64,000 bases of DNA. Origin: Verrucomicrobiaceae bacterium. GTDB lineage: Bacteria; Verrucomicrobiota; Verrucomicrobiia; Verrucomicrobiales; Verrucomicrobiaceae. A program made the position numbers and the translations under genes. The notes beneath the pieces are model-generated. The model was not told the DNA's origin. It saw only the letters and a list, made by a program, of their open reading frames with translations, and made no database searches. Shown in pieces: positions 25,743 through 33,934 of the stretch (its first letter is position 1; every line of letters starts with the position of its first letter). The stretch is from assembly GCA_024232965.1 (NCBI GenBank), contig JACKQF010000006.1:248001-312000 (forward strand), read 5' to 3'.

Positions 25743-27278
25743 TCACTCCGCAAACTTCAGCGAATACAGGTCGGCATCCTTCAGCACGAATCGCAGTCGT
25801 ATGGGTTTGGCAGCCAGAGCGCTGACATCGGTGCCTGTCTTCCACCGAGCGGCGCGATCCAGGGTATCCCCAAACAGTTCGTCGCTGTCCTCGAGACTCC
25901 AACCAGGGATCGCCTTGCCTGCGGCATCTTGGATCTCCACATGGATGCTGCCAGCGGCTGAGGTGGAAAAATTGAGCCGCAGTTCTTTGCCGGTGAAGGT
26001 CAGTGGTTTGGTGATGAATTCACCGCCGCTCAATGGACCATTGACCGAGACGAAGCCGTCCATGCGCAGCGTGTAACGCCTCAGCTCGCTGCTATTGCCG
26101 GTCCAATAATTCTCCACCGCATACAGTGAGAGTTCGTCAGGAGCACCGGCGAGCGCGCTTTTGGTGGGGACAACGCTCCAGCCAAAATATTGATGACCGT
26201 AGTGCCAAGTGCCTGCGCGCTCAATGCCGGGGCGGAGGAAGGCCTCGTTCCAGCGCTTGAATTTCACCCCATCACGGCTGGCCATCAAGAGCCCCTCGGT
26301 GATCGCCGTGCCATAGCGCTGGGATGCTTTGGCGCGATCTTCGCGCTCGGCACGTTCAGGTAGAGCACGCATGGTTTCTGACCACGGACGCTCCACGTAA
26401 CGTGTCGGGAAGCCGAGCAAGAGGTGCGGCGCACGTAAGTAGGGTTTGACGCCGTTGGTGTAAAGCTGTTCCGGCGGGGAATCCACATACGACAGATCTT
26501 TCCATTGATCCCAGGTGACCAAGTCCTTGGAGACCGCCGTGCGGATGGCGCGATTGCCCTCGGGCTTCCAGTCGGCGCCATCGGTTTTGCCCGCGGTGAA
26601 TACCCGCCAGTAAGCCCGATACGCGCTGATGTTGGGATCAAAGAAGGCCAAGTTTTGGGAATCAAACGCGCCCTCGGTGATGACGGGTTTGGGGTGCATC
26701 AGGGAGAAATGCAGACCGTCTGGCGATTGAAACACCAGCAAGCCATGGGGCTTTGCCGCGCGGATGATGGCCTTGTAACGTGCCTCGGGAGGGCAGGCCG
26801 GATTTTCATCGCGAAACACAGCGGGATGGCCGGGGTCAGAGGTGACCTCGCCAAACGTGGCGGGTGCAAGGACGATGTTGTTGGCCTTGGACCCATTGAA
26901 TTCGACGATGCCCAGCTCGGGTTTGCGCCAGTGAATGCCGTCTTCACTCTCAGCATAACAGCAGAAGAGTGGGTGCGACCCCGTGTTCACCTTGCCGTCC
27001 TTCACGGCCAGATGCCAAGCCTTGTAATACATCCGGTATTTGCCAAGATCGGGATCAAAGAACACACTATGGTAACCGCTGCCACTTCCTTCCCACGCTG
27101 CGTCGTGGACCAGGGCGATGTCCTTGGCTTCGGGATGATGCAAGACCTGCCGTGCACCAGCGGTCATGGATCCGATCAAGGCATCATCGACGAAGAGTTC
27201 GCGTCGAGAACCGATCGCAATCGGATCAGCCGCACTGGCGGTGACGACGAGGAGCAAGGAGAGAGTCAGCGTGCGCAT
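25743..27278 (-). CDS. Exported glycosidase-like five-bladed beta-propeller protein
   Basis: This 511-aa protein has a signal peptide (TLSLLLVVTASA) when started at ATG 27278. The frame is open to 27449, but that reaches the divergent sigma factor gene. The sequence alternates aromatic beta strands and turns typical of GH32/43/62-type propellers: FFDPDLGKYRMYYKAW, SEDGIHWRKPELG, FFDPNISAYRAYWRV, and RMDGFVSV near the end. It starts with RRELFVDDALIGSM, common to a family of unassigned PVC proteins with this fold. No catalytic triad can be named with confidence, so it is called glycosidase-like. It reads toward the two-gene nucleotidyltransferase module. Confidence 0.72.
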   Translation of the reverse strand: MRTLTLSLLLVVTASAADPIAIGSRRELFVDDALIGSMTAGARQVLHHPEAKDIALVHDAAWEGSGSGYHSVFFDPDLGKYRMYYKAWHLAVKDGKVNTGSHPLFCCYAESEDGIHWRKPELGIVEFNGSKANNIVLAPATFGEVTSDPGHPAVFRDENPACPPEARYKAIIRAAKPHGLLVFQSPDGLHFSLMHPKPVITEGAFDSQNLAFFDPNISAYRAYWRVFTAGKTDGADWKPEGNRAIRTAVSKDLVTWDQWKDLSYVDSPPEQLYTNGVKPYLRAPHLLLGFPTRYVERPWSETMRALPERAEREDRAKASQRYGTAITEGLLMASRDGVKFKRWNEAFLRPGIERAGTWHYGHQYFGWSVVPTKSALAGAPDELSLYAVENYWTGNSSELRRYTLRMDGFVSVNGPLSGGEFITKPLTFTGKELRLNFSTSAAGSIHVEIQDAAGKAIPGWSLEDSDELFGDTLDRAARWKTGTDVSALAAKPIRLRFVLKDADLYSLKFAE

Positions 27279-27455
27279 AGGCTGAGGGATACGGCAGGAA
27301 AAGCCCGGTATTGTCATTCCGATCCACTGTGGGTGTGGAGGGCGGTGCTTGATCGGGAGGAGAGAGGTTTTTCGCAACCATCGCGGTGATCGCAAATTTT
27401 GATCAGACAAAAATCTCGCGACAGGGCGTCTGTGTGACTGACAATCCATTCACCC

Positions 27456-27962
27456 ATGACTTCCCCGGAACTTGAACGACTCTATGATGACCATGCATCG
27501 GGGTTGTTTTTGTATCTGCTCTCGTTTGCCAAGACGGAGGCGGATGCCCGGGACCTCCTGCAGGAGTTGTTCATCAAGTTGGCACAAATCGAGTCTGCGG
27601 AGACACTTCGTTGCGAGAAATCGTTCGTGTATCGGCTGGCCCACAACCTGGCCATTGATTGGTTGCGCAAAAGATGTCGCCGCCAAGAAACCGAAGAGCA
27701 GATCGTGCAGGAAACGGCCATGCACAGCGATTCAGGAGTGGACCCTGACCGGGCAGCGCTGGCCGTGCACCTCATGCAAGCACTAGCGTCTCTCCCGGAT
27801 GAGCAGCGCACGGTCATGCAGCTAAAATTGTGGGAGGAACTGACTTTTGAAGAGATCGCCGAGGTGCAAGGCATCCCCCTGAACACGGCCGCAAGCCGGT
27901 ATCGCTACGCGACGGAAAAACTGCGTCTTTTGCTACGCCCCATCTACGAGGAACTGAAATGA
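27456..27962 (+). CDS. ECF-type RNA polymerase sigma factor
   Basis: This 168-aa sigma-70 family protein has only regions 2 and 4. Region 2 covers about residues 7-75 (ARDLLQELFIKLAQIE, SFVYRLAHNLAIDWLRKR) and binds core polymerase and the -10 element. Region 4 covers about 105-160 (LPDEQRTVMQLKLWEELTFEEIAEVQGIP) and binds the -35. That layout defines extracytoplasmic-function sigma factors. The next gene overlaps its stop codon (ATGA at 27959-27962), which usually means a dedicated partner such as an anti-sigma factor. The 177 bp before the gene, shared with the divergent propeller gene, should hold its promoter. Confidence 0.9.
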   Translation: MTSPELERLYDDHASGLFLYLLSFAKTEADARDLLQELFIKLAQIESAETLRCEKSFVYRLAHNLAIDWLRKRCRRQETEEQIVQETAMHSDSGVDPDRAALAVHLMQALASLPDEQRTVMQLKLWEELTFEEIAEVQGIPLNTAASRYRYATEKLRLLLRPIYEELK

Positions 27963-28288
27963 AGACTGACCCCTTTGAAACCAAGCTGCGTGATCTTGCC
28001 AGCAGCCTACAGCGTCCCGACCCCACGGCTGCGTGGAAGGCAGACATCTTGGAACACGCCTTGGCAGTGGCATCGCATCGGCGAAAACCAGCGCTCCTGC
28101 CTCCGCGTTGGCTCTTGGCGGGTTGGGCGGCGGCATTGGTCGCGGCCGCTTGGTTGCACCTCAACACCACCGATGCGGTACCGTCTGCTTCGGCCATGCA
28201 TCAGCTCGCGCCGGTTCCAGGCGATGAACCTCTCTCCTTACTGGCCTTTCAGACTCGTCTCGATCAACTCACCTTCGAACTCCCATGA
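27959..28288 (+). CDS. Small single-pass membrane protein, candidate anti-sigma factor
   Basis: This 109-aa protein overlaps the sigma factor stop by four bases and is overlapped by the next gene in the same way, so all three are translationally coupled. Residues 1-42 are a charged cytoplasmic helix region (FETKLRDLASSL, AAWKADILEHAL). A membrane segment follows at about 49-65 (WLLAGWAAALVAAAWL), then a short external tail. Position and topology fit an anti-sigma factor that holds the sigma factor at the membrane. No zinc-binding HxxxCxxC motif is seen, so it is not a classic ZAS protein. The function is inferred. Confidence 0.68.
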   Translation: MKTDPFETKLRDLASSLQRPDPTAAWKADILEHALAVASHRRKPALLPPRWLLAGWAAALVAAAWLHLNTTDAVPSASAMHQLAPVPGDEPLSLLAFQTRLDQLTFELP

Positions 28289-29781
28289 TCTCATTCCTCA
28301 AAAACTTTTGGCACCGCCGTTGGTTGCGGGTCGTGGTTTACACACTGGTTTCATTGCTCTTGGTCGCAGTGCTGCTTTACCAGTGGATCAATTGGAAGGG
28401 AGCCCGCGCATGGCAAGCCGCGCAAGATCGATACTCCGCTGACGGGGAGACGCTCGACATAGCCAAGCTCCTTCCGCAACCCATCCCAGAGGTGCAGAAT
28501 TATGGGGCCATCCCGCTCTTGAAGGATATCGCTTTGGAATCAGGATCGGATGCGCGGCACAGACTGGAGGAATTGGAACTCGGCTCAAGCTCCGAGCGCC
28601 CAGCCTTGGCTGATGGGGTGACACGGGGGCAGGCCATTGATCTGAAGGCGTGGGAGAAGTGGTTGCGTGCCGAAGAGCGATGGGCGCTCCCCGAAGCTGA
28701 GGGAAATCCAGCGGCGACGATCATGCAGATGCTGAAGTCCAAAGACGAGGTCGTGGAGCCACTGGTCGCGGCGCTGGATCGAAGAGGTTGCCGCTGGATT
28801 CCAGAGTGGGAGGACGCAGCGCTACCGGGGAACTTCTTTGCCATCCCGATGCCGCACTACCTGCCGGTGCAGCGGATGGCACGGTATCTCTGCCTGCGCT
28901 CTGTGGTGGCGGCGCAGCTTGGGGATGCACGGCAGGCCCATGATTTGGTGAGAGTCCAGCTTCGCCTTGCACGGGCATCGTTAGAGGATCCTTTTTTGAT
29001 TGGCGAATTGGTTGGCGCAGCGGTCCTGAAGATGGCGATGAGTTCGATCTGGGAGATCTGTCGCCTGCATGTTGGCACTGTCGATGATTTCCGGGTGTTG
29101 TCGGAGGAGCTTGCGGAATTCGATCTTCATGCTGCCGTATTGCGCGCCTGTCGAACTGAATTGGCAGGAGCTGTGGGGACTCTGCAATGGCTCAAGAGCG
29201 CCAACCAAAATGGGGCATTGTTGATGGCGGTTGAACCCGAAGAATCGTCGCAGTTGGATCGATTGGGGCGCCTGATTCCATCGGGATGGGTCGATCTAAA
29301 CATGGCGACTCTGGTCGACCTTGAACATGGCTGGCTGATCAAGCCCCTTCGTGAAGGTGGATTGCGAGCGATGATTCACTCAACCGAATTGAGGGACGAG
29401 TTGGTGAGGCGCGGTGGCTGGTGGCACGTTGATTCCGTTTTTGCCAAGCTCGTCATCCCGTCGGTGCAACTGATTAGCGCCCGACTGGCGCAAACGCAGG
29501 CTGAAGTGGATCAGGCGATCATCGCTTGCGGATTGGAGCAAGCTCGACTGGCAACGCAACGATACCCTGAGACCTTGCCAGTTGAACTCCAGCGCACTGA
29601 CGTCATGAGTGGTCAGCCCATGCACTACCAGAGACAGACCGATGGGACCTACCGGCTCTGGAGTGTCGGCCCCGATGGTGTGGATGGTGGCGGTGTTCGA
29701 CCAAGCGACGAGGCGATGGCCAAGAAAATGTCCTCTGCCGACTACCAAGGCGACTGGGTTTGGTCCGTGATGCCTCATTGA
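28285..29781 (+). CDS. Membrane-anchored hypothetical protein, C-terminus supplied by insertion sequence
   Basis: This 498-aa protein overlaps the small membrane gene by four bases and is the third gene of the sigma factor operon. One transmembrane segment lies at about residues 15-33 (VVVYTLVSLLLVAVLLYQW), and the rest is a large, probably periplasmic helical domain. The end (DGTYRLWSVGPDGVDGGG, then WVWSV) resembles the tails of pseudopilin-like and other PVC proteins. The final codons ATG CCT CAT TGA are made almost wholly of the terminal inverted repeat of the insertion sequence starting at 29771, so the original C-terminus has been replaced. If the element were removed without a target duplication, the frame would continue 11 codons to a stop at 31351. 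Function unknown. Confidence 0.72.
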   Translation: MISFLKNFWHRRWLRVVVYTLVSLLLVAVLLYQWINWKGARAWQAAQDRYSADGETLDIAKLLPQPIPEVQNYGAIPLLKDIALESGSDARHRLEELELGSSSERPALADGVTRGQAIDLKAWEKWLRAEERWALPEAEGNPAATIMQMLKSKDEVVEPLVAALDRRGCRWIPEWEDAALPGNFFAIPMPHYLPVQRMARYLCLRSVVAAQLGDARQAHDLVRVQLRLARASLEDPFLIGELVGAAVLKMAMSSIWEICRLHVGTVDDFRVLSEELAEFDLHAAVLRACRTELAGAVGTLQWLKSANQNGALLMAVEPEESSQLDRLGRLIPSGWVDLNMATLVDLEHGWLIKPLREGGLRAMIHSTELRDELVRRGGWWHVDSVFAKLVIPSVQLISARLAQTQAEVDQAIIACGLEQARLATQRYPETLPVELQRTDVMSGQPMHYQRQTDGTYRLWSVGPDGVDGGGVRPSDEAMAKKMSSADYQGDWVWSVMPH

Positions 29782-31216
29782 AGTAGGACACCGAGAGGGA
29801 TTTCAGGAAGCGGCTCGATGCCTCACGGTGGGGGACACCGTGGTGGGCTCTGATTTGGTGCTTTTGGGTGGGCTTGGCAAGGCTTGTTTTCGCTTGGGAC
29901 TCCGCACGGGGGATGGCGGGCTGGAGTGCAGTGAGTCGAGGGAGCCGAGGGAGCCGTAGGCGACTGAGCGAACGTAACGCAGGCCCGCCATCCCCCGTGC
30001 GGGCGCGGCTGGGGGGGGCGGCGTTATCGGCTGGGGGCTCCATGTTGTCCTCCTGCTGGGCTTGGAGCCGGGCTCGTTGCTCGTAGAGCGCTCGCAGTTT
30101 GGCCTCGATGCTCGCTCTCATCGTGATGGGGTCGTGGCTGCTGAGCATGGCTTGCAGCTTCTGCCGCTGCTCTTGGCTGAGGTCTTCGCGGGCTAACAGG
30201 CGGGCGCATGGGGTGCTGGCCTTCTTTTCGTGGTATCGCTTCACTTTGCCGTCAGCCTGCCGTTCTTTGCGCAGGAGTCGGCGCTGCGCGGCGTAGAGGT
30301 TGTTCCAAAGGCTCCACTCGCGCAGCACTTCGTTGAGCGGTTCCACCAGTTCGTAGTGTTCGAATCGGTCGTCTCCCAGTAGCAGGCGCACATGCGTGTA
30401 GTTCTTCTGCTCGACATGCGCGTTGTCGTTCTTTCGATAAGGGCGTGAGCGGCTCAGTTCGATCTTGGGCTCTTGCGCTTTGAAGTGGTTGATGAAGTGC
30501 GCGTTCAAGAACTCGGTGCCGTTGTCGAAGTCGAGCTTGGTGATGGCGAAGGGCAGGGCGACCTGGATTTCGCTGAGACGTTCACGCGTGGCGTGTGCGC
30601 CTCGGTTCCACACGGCGCGCACCTCGGTCCAGCCGCTGTGGATGTCGGTCGCATCCAGCGCCCAGACGATGGCTCCGGCCATGCTGCCACCACAGAGCGC
30701 GACGGTATCAATCTCGAGGGCTCCTGGCGCTGTCTCCGCCCAGGGTTCACAACGCACGGCTACCTCCCGCTGCATGGAGGCCAGGGCGCTGCTTGCGATC
30801 CGGCGCTTGCGCCCGGCACTGCGATAGGGGGCAAGCTCGCGGTCAATCTGCGCGGCGCTGATCTGCTCGACGCGCTCGCGCTGGGCTTGGCTCAGGTTGC
30901 GGTGATGATTCTGCCATGATCCCAGCCAGAGCCTGAGCATGTCGCCGGCCAGGCGCTTGCCGCAGGGTTGTCCGGCGGCAAGCCAGACGCTTTTGAGCAC
31001 TTCTAGGTCGCTCTTGGTGTAGCGGCTGCTGGCACCCCGAGGCACTCCGCTGGGGTCTCGTCGTCGCTGTCCACTCAGCACTTTGTTGGCGTATTTGCGT
31101 TCCAGCCCCGTGGTCTGGCAATACTCGTCGAGCAGCTTCTGGCGCGCGGGTTTTCCCGTCCGCCGGGCGTAGCGCCCCCTCATCACTCGGGTGTAGTCTT
31201 CAAGGCTTTCTTTCAT
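29603..31216 (-). CDS. DDE transposase of the insertion sequence (frame runs out of the element)
   Basis: The encoded protein has an N-terminal helix-turn-helix-like part (MKESLEDYTRVMRG) and an rve-type integrase core with the DDE triad in LEIDTVALCGG, LDFDNGTEFLN and NDNAHVEQKN. ATG 31216 has GGAG nine bases upstream; ATG 31231 is an alternative. In the plain frame there is no stop inside the element, and translation runs past the end (29771) into antisense of the neighbouring gene, to 29603. An eight-C run on the coding strand (30011-30018) sits near the C-terminal low-complexity part. Losing one C there would move translation into a frame that ends at 29803, inside the element. The true product may therefore end at 29803 through slippage, or this copy may carry a length mutation. 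Confidence 0.78.
   Translation of the reverse strand: MKESLEDYTRVMRGRYARRTGKPARQKLLDEYCQTTGLERKYANKVLSGQRRRDPSGVPRGASSRYTKSDLEVLKSVWLAAGQPCGKRLAGDMLRLWLGSWQNHHRNLSQAQRERVEQISAAQIDRELAPYRSAGRKRRIASSALASMQREVAVRCEPWAETAPGALEIDTVALCGGSMAGAIVWALDATDIHSGWTEVRAVWNRGAHATRERLSEIQVALPFAITKLDFDNGTEFLNAHFINHFKAQEPKIELSRSRPYRKNDNAHVEQKNYTHVRLLLGDDRFEHYELVEPLNEVLREWSLWNNLYAAQRRLLRKERQADGKVKRYHEKKASTPCARLLAREDLSQEQRQKLQAMLSSHDPITMRASIEAKLRALYEQRARLQAQQEDNMEPPADNAAPPSRARTGDGGPALRSLSRLRLPRLPRLTALQPAIPRAESQAKTSLAKPTQKHQIRAHHGVPHREASSRFLKSLSVSYFNEASRTKPSRLGSRQRTFSWPSPRRLVEHRHHPHHRGRHSRAGRSHRSVSGSAWADHS
29771..29840. repeat. Left end of the insertion sequence: outer and inner transposase-site motifs
   Basis: The motif TGCCTCA-N7/8-GGACAYCG occurs twice in the same orientation: outer copy 29771-29793 and inner copy 29819-29840, 48 bp apart. 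The right end has the same pair. This suggests two transposase binding sites per end. Confidence 0.72.
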
Positions 31217-31237
31217 CAGTCGTGGCTCCATCGGCCA

Positions 31238-31316
31238 CGGTGTCCTCTTTTATGAGGCATCGACTATCCCCGGCTCCCCCGGTCTCTCCTCTCTCGATGT
31301 CCTTTTCAATGAGGCA
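31238..31316. repeat. Right end of the insertion sequence: outer and inner transposase-site motifs
   Basis: On the minus strand the outer copy of TGCCTCA-N7-GGACAYCG spans 31295-31316 and the inner copy 31238-31259, 57 bp apart. The inner copy ends only a few bases before the possible transposase start at 31231. Binding there could also limit transposase expression. Confidence 0.72.
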
Positions 31317-31395
31317 CTGCGGGTCCTTCACAAGCCCATGACATGGGTTGACGGATCAGAACCGCCGTGGCAAAATTTCCGCAGCTTCTATTCTT

Positions 31396-31821
31396 ATGAA
31401 AAAGTCGTTCTCTGCTCTCTGTGTGCTCATTTTCATGGCGGCTTCAGCAATCGCGGGTGGGCCGGAAAAGATCACTGACCTGTCCCAGGCTTTGGCACAG
31501 GCTAAGGAGCAGGGGAAGCTGCTCTTCGTTCAATACGGTCGCGATGCTTGTAGCAACTGCCAAGCTTTGCGCAGTTATGTGAAGGAAAAAGATCTGCGTC
31601 TGAGTGAGTCGAAGTACGTGTATGCAGATGTCGATTGCGATGACCCTGCAACGATTCGTCTGTTCGGCGAGAAGTTCAAAGTGGTGGGCAACACCCTGCC
31701 GTTTGTCGTCATCGCGGCACCAGACGGCACCCAACTGGCCGCCCGCAGTGGCTACGGCAGCGTTCGCGACTACGAGGACCTGCTGCGGGATGCGGGCAAG
31801 GCGGCGAAGAAGAAAGAGTAG
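31396..31821 (+). CDS. Exported thioredoxin-like protein
   Basis: This 141-aa protein has a signal peptide (FSALCVLIFMAASAIAGG) and a thioredoxin fold with the redox pair in GRDACSNCQ (CxxC, about residues 52-55) and a TLPFVVI segment with the usual cis-proline. I chose ATG 31396 because it gives the signal peptide; an upstream in-frame TTG at 31348 does not. It probably reduces or monitors disulfides in the periplasm. It begins 79 bp after the insertion sequence. Its partner is unknown. Confidence 0.82.
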   Translation: MKKSFSALCVLIFMAASAIAGGPEKITDLSQALAQAKEQGKLLFVQYGRDACSNCQALRSYVKEKDLRLSESKYVYADVDCDDPATIRLFGEKFKVVGNTLPFVVIAAPDGTQLAARSGYGSVRDYEDLLRDAGKAAKKKE

Positions 31822-32028
31822 AGCGTGCCGACATACTCCGGGTGTTGCGCGGGTACTTGTTGGCCGAAATCGGATCCATGGCCTCGACTATTCGACGGAC
31901 GGACAAAGGATCATCGTTCTCGCTCTGATTGACCTTCGGCAGGATCCACTCACCGTTGAGTCGTCGCTCCGCCAGCGAGGGATCCCAAGTTGATGGCCCA
32001 GGCTGCGCCAAACGTTTGCGCGCTGAGC

Positions 32029-32877
32029 TTACAGTAGCTCATCCACGAACTTCTTGGAATCAAAGACCTGGAAGTCTTCGGCTTTTTCTCCGAGGCCGAT
32101 GAAGCGGGTGGGGATGCCGAGTTCTTGCTGGATGGCGACGATGACGCCGCCCTTGCCACTGCCATCGAGCTTGGTGGCGATGATGCCGGTCAGGGGGATG
32201 GCCTTGTGAAATTCACGCGCTTGATTCAGGGCGTTGGAGCCGGTGGTGGCATCGACGACGAGCAGCACTTCATGGGGTGAAGTGGGGTCTTTGCGGCCGA
32301 CGACACGGTGGATCTTTTTCAGCTCCTCCATGAGGTTGTGCTTGGTGTGGAGTCGGCCGGCGGTATCGCAGATCAGAAACCCAGCGCCGGTCTTGGCGGC
32401 GCGTTCGTAGCCCTCGAAACACACGGAGGCGGGGTCGGCGTTTTGCGGTGCTTTGACCAGCGGGATATTGAGACGTTGCGACCAGACTTCCAGTTGCTCC
32501 ACAGCCGCCGCGCGGAAGGTGTCTGCTGCGGCAAGGGTCACGGCGTGTCCAGCGAGGTGCAGGTGCCGGGCGAGTTTGGCGGTGGAGGTTGTCTTGCCGA
32601 CGCCGTTAACGCCGACCATCAGCAAGACGGTCGGCTTATCGGTTTGGATCGCCAGGGGCCTGGTCTGGGCGGGCAAGATCTTGCGAATGTGTTCTTTGGC
32701 GACGGCGACGATGTCGCAATCCTTCAGCTTTCGCCCTTGATCGCGCAAATCGTCGACGATTTGGAGTGCGAGTTTGGGGCCCAGATCTCCGGCGATGAGC
32801 ATGGCTTCCAACTCATCCCAGTCGACGTCTGCCTTGTTGGTGATGAAGTTGATGAGGTTCTTGAAGAATCCTGCCAT
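32029..32877 (-). CDS. ftsY: Signal recognition particle receptor FtsY (short, NG-domain form)
   Basis: This 282-aa GTPase has the N-terminal helical bundle (about 1-80) and the G domain of SRP GTPases. Motifs are GVNGVGKTT (89-97), DTFRAAAVEQL, DTAGR and TKLDG, ending with GLGEKAEDFQVFD. FtsY docks ribosome-SRP complexes at the membrane for co-translational insertion. The acidic A domain of the E. coli protein is absent, as in many bacteria. It lies 27 bp after nusB and is the last gene of the ribBA-ribH-nusB-ftsY run. Confidence 0.95.
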   Translation of the reverse strand: MAGFFKNLINFITNKADVDWDELEAMLIAGDLGPKLALQIVDDLRDQGRKLKDCDIVAVAKEHIRKILPAQTRPLAIQTDKPTVLLMVGVNGVGKTTSTAKLARHLHLAGHAVTLAAADTFRAAAVEQLEVWSQRLNIPLVKAPQNADPASVCFEGYERAAKTGAGFLICDTAGRLHTKHNLMEELKKIHRVVGRKDPTSPHEVLLVVDATTGSNALNQAREFHKAIPLTGIIATKLDGSGKGGVIVAIQQELGIPTRFIGLGEKAEDFQVFDSKKFVDELL

Positions 32878-32904
32878 GGGAGAGGGGAAAGGAGAGGGCT
32901 GCCG

Positions 32905-33366
32905 CTATTCGGCGGCGGGTGAGGGAACGGTCGGGGCAGCGGGCGCAACCTCGCGGGCGCGGCCGCGAATCTCTGCGGTGAGACGGTCCAGCACGCCATT
33001 GACAAAGCCACCGGATTCTCCGGCACCAAAGGTCTTGGCGATCTCGATGGCTTCGTTGAGGATGACCGCTGTGGGGACATCCTTCACGTTGCGGAGCTCG
33101 TAAATCGCGAGGCGTAGGATATTGCGATCCACGCTGGCGAGACGCTCGATGCGGAAATTCTGCACCACGTTTTCGAGGAGCCGATCGATCTCGGGTAGAT
33201 CCCCCAGAACGCCTTGAATCAACTCTTCAGCGTACTTGCGGACACCCGGGCGTGCATTGTGCACGTCCCAAAAGGAGGACATGTCTTCGGGCTTGGGTTG
33301 CCCGTGAAGATCGTGGGCAAAGAGGTATTGAACTGCGGCTTCGCGGCCTTCGCGTCGTTTTCCCAT
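32905..33366 (-). CDS. nusB: Transcription antitermination factor NusB
   Basis: This 153-aa all-helical protein has the usual NusB pattern: KRREGREAAVQYLFAHDL at the start, a central DRLLENVVQNFRIERLASVDRNILRLAIYEL stretch split by the family's conserved D-R-N-I-L-R, and VILNEAIEIAKTFG at the end. With NusE it binds boxA RNA and supports antitermination of rRNA transcripts. It lies between ribH and ftsY, 15 bp downstream of ribH; ribH-nusB adjacency is common. The C-terminal tail (about 135-153) is Ala/Pro-rich. Confidence 0.94.
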   Translation of the reverse strand: MGKRREGREAAVQYLFAHDLHGQPKPEDMSSFWDVHNARPGVRKYAEELIQGVLGDLPEIDRLLENVVQNFRIERLASVDRNILRLAIYELRNVKDVPTAVILNEAIEIAKTFGAGESGGFVNGVLDRLTAEIRGRAREVAPAAPTVPSPAAE

Positions 33367-33381
33367 GGGTGATCGTGAAGG

Positions 33382-33888
33382 TTACAAGCGGGCGGATTGG
33401 GGTTCCCCAGCAAAAGTAGCGCGCATTTTTCTGAAAAGGTTGATCATGTTCACGGCGACGCGTGCGGCCTCCGTGCCGCGGTTGATGGTAGCGCCCAGGC
33501 AGCGTTCTTCCGCCTGTTCTTCCGTGTCGAGAAGCAGTACCTCATGAACGACAGGTATGCAATGGTCGATCGCCATCCGTTGCAGGGCGTCGGTCACGGA
33601 GGCCCCGACCAGATCGGCGTGCTCTGTGGACCCGCGCAGGATCACACCCAAGGCCATGACGGCGTCTGGCTCGGAGTTACGCAGCACTAGCTCGACGCAG
33701 ACGGGGATCTCAAAGGCACCCGGCACCCGGTAGACGGTGATGCTGGCGTTTGGCGCGACTTCTTGGATCTCGTCGCGGGCAGCATCGATGAGGCCTTGGA
33801 CGAACTCGGCGTTGTAAAGGCTCGCCACGATGGCGATGGAAAATCGCTCCTGCGATGGGCGGGGACGGGTGGGGATGACTCCTGACAT
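33382..33888 (-). CDS. ribH: 6,7-dimethyl-8-ribityllumazine synthase
   Basis: This 168-aa enzyme condenses the ribBA-derived dihydroxybutanone phosphate with the pyrimidine intermediate to form lumazine, the step before riboflavin synthase. Diagnostic segments are VASLYNAEFVQGLIDAA near the start, GAFEIPV, GVILRGSTEHADLV with the catalytic-region histidine, and PVVHEVLLLDTEEQAEERC. It is 46 bp downstream of ribBA and 15 bp upstream of nusB. A run of eight G residues lies just upstream of the ATG (plus-strand 33895-33902). Confidence 0.94.
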   Translation of the reverse strand: MSGVIPTRPRPSQERFSIAIVASLYNAEFVQGLIDAARDEIQEVAPNASITVYRVPGAFEIPVCVELVLRNSEPDAVMALGVILRGSTEHADLVGASVTDALQRMAIDHCIPVVHEVLLLDTEEQAEERCLGATINRGTEAARVAVNMINLFRKMRATFAGEPQSARL

Positions 33889-33934
33889 GAAAGTGGGGGG
33901 GGTGGGATAAGAGTGGGAAACGGGGGAATGTCAA

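Larger units (their letters stand above)
29771..31316 (-). mobile_element. Insertion sequence, 1546 bp, with DDE transposase
   Basis: The element is bounded by imperfect inverted repeats: TGCCTCATTGAA...GGACACCG at the left (29771) and TGCCTCATTGAA...GGACATCG read inward from 31316 at the right. It contains one transposase gene. No target-site duplication is visible in the flanks. It inserted into the 3' end of the sigma factor operon. The family could not be named from sequence alone; the rve-type DDE core points to an IS with an integrase-like transposase. Confidence 0.82.

Noticed and set aside
29760..31330. Target-site duplication of the insertion sequence
   Set aside because: The bases flanking 29771 and 31316 do not match each other.
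31822..32011. Possible minus-strand gene remnant between the thioredoxin-like gene and ftsY
   Set aside because: The frame is short and continues antisense into the thioredoxin-like gene; no family could be recognised.
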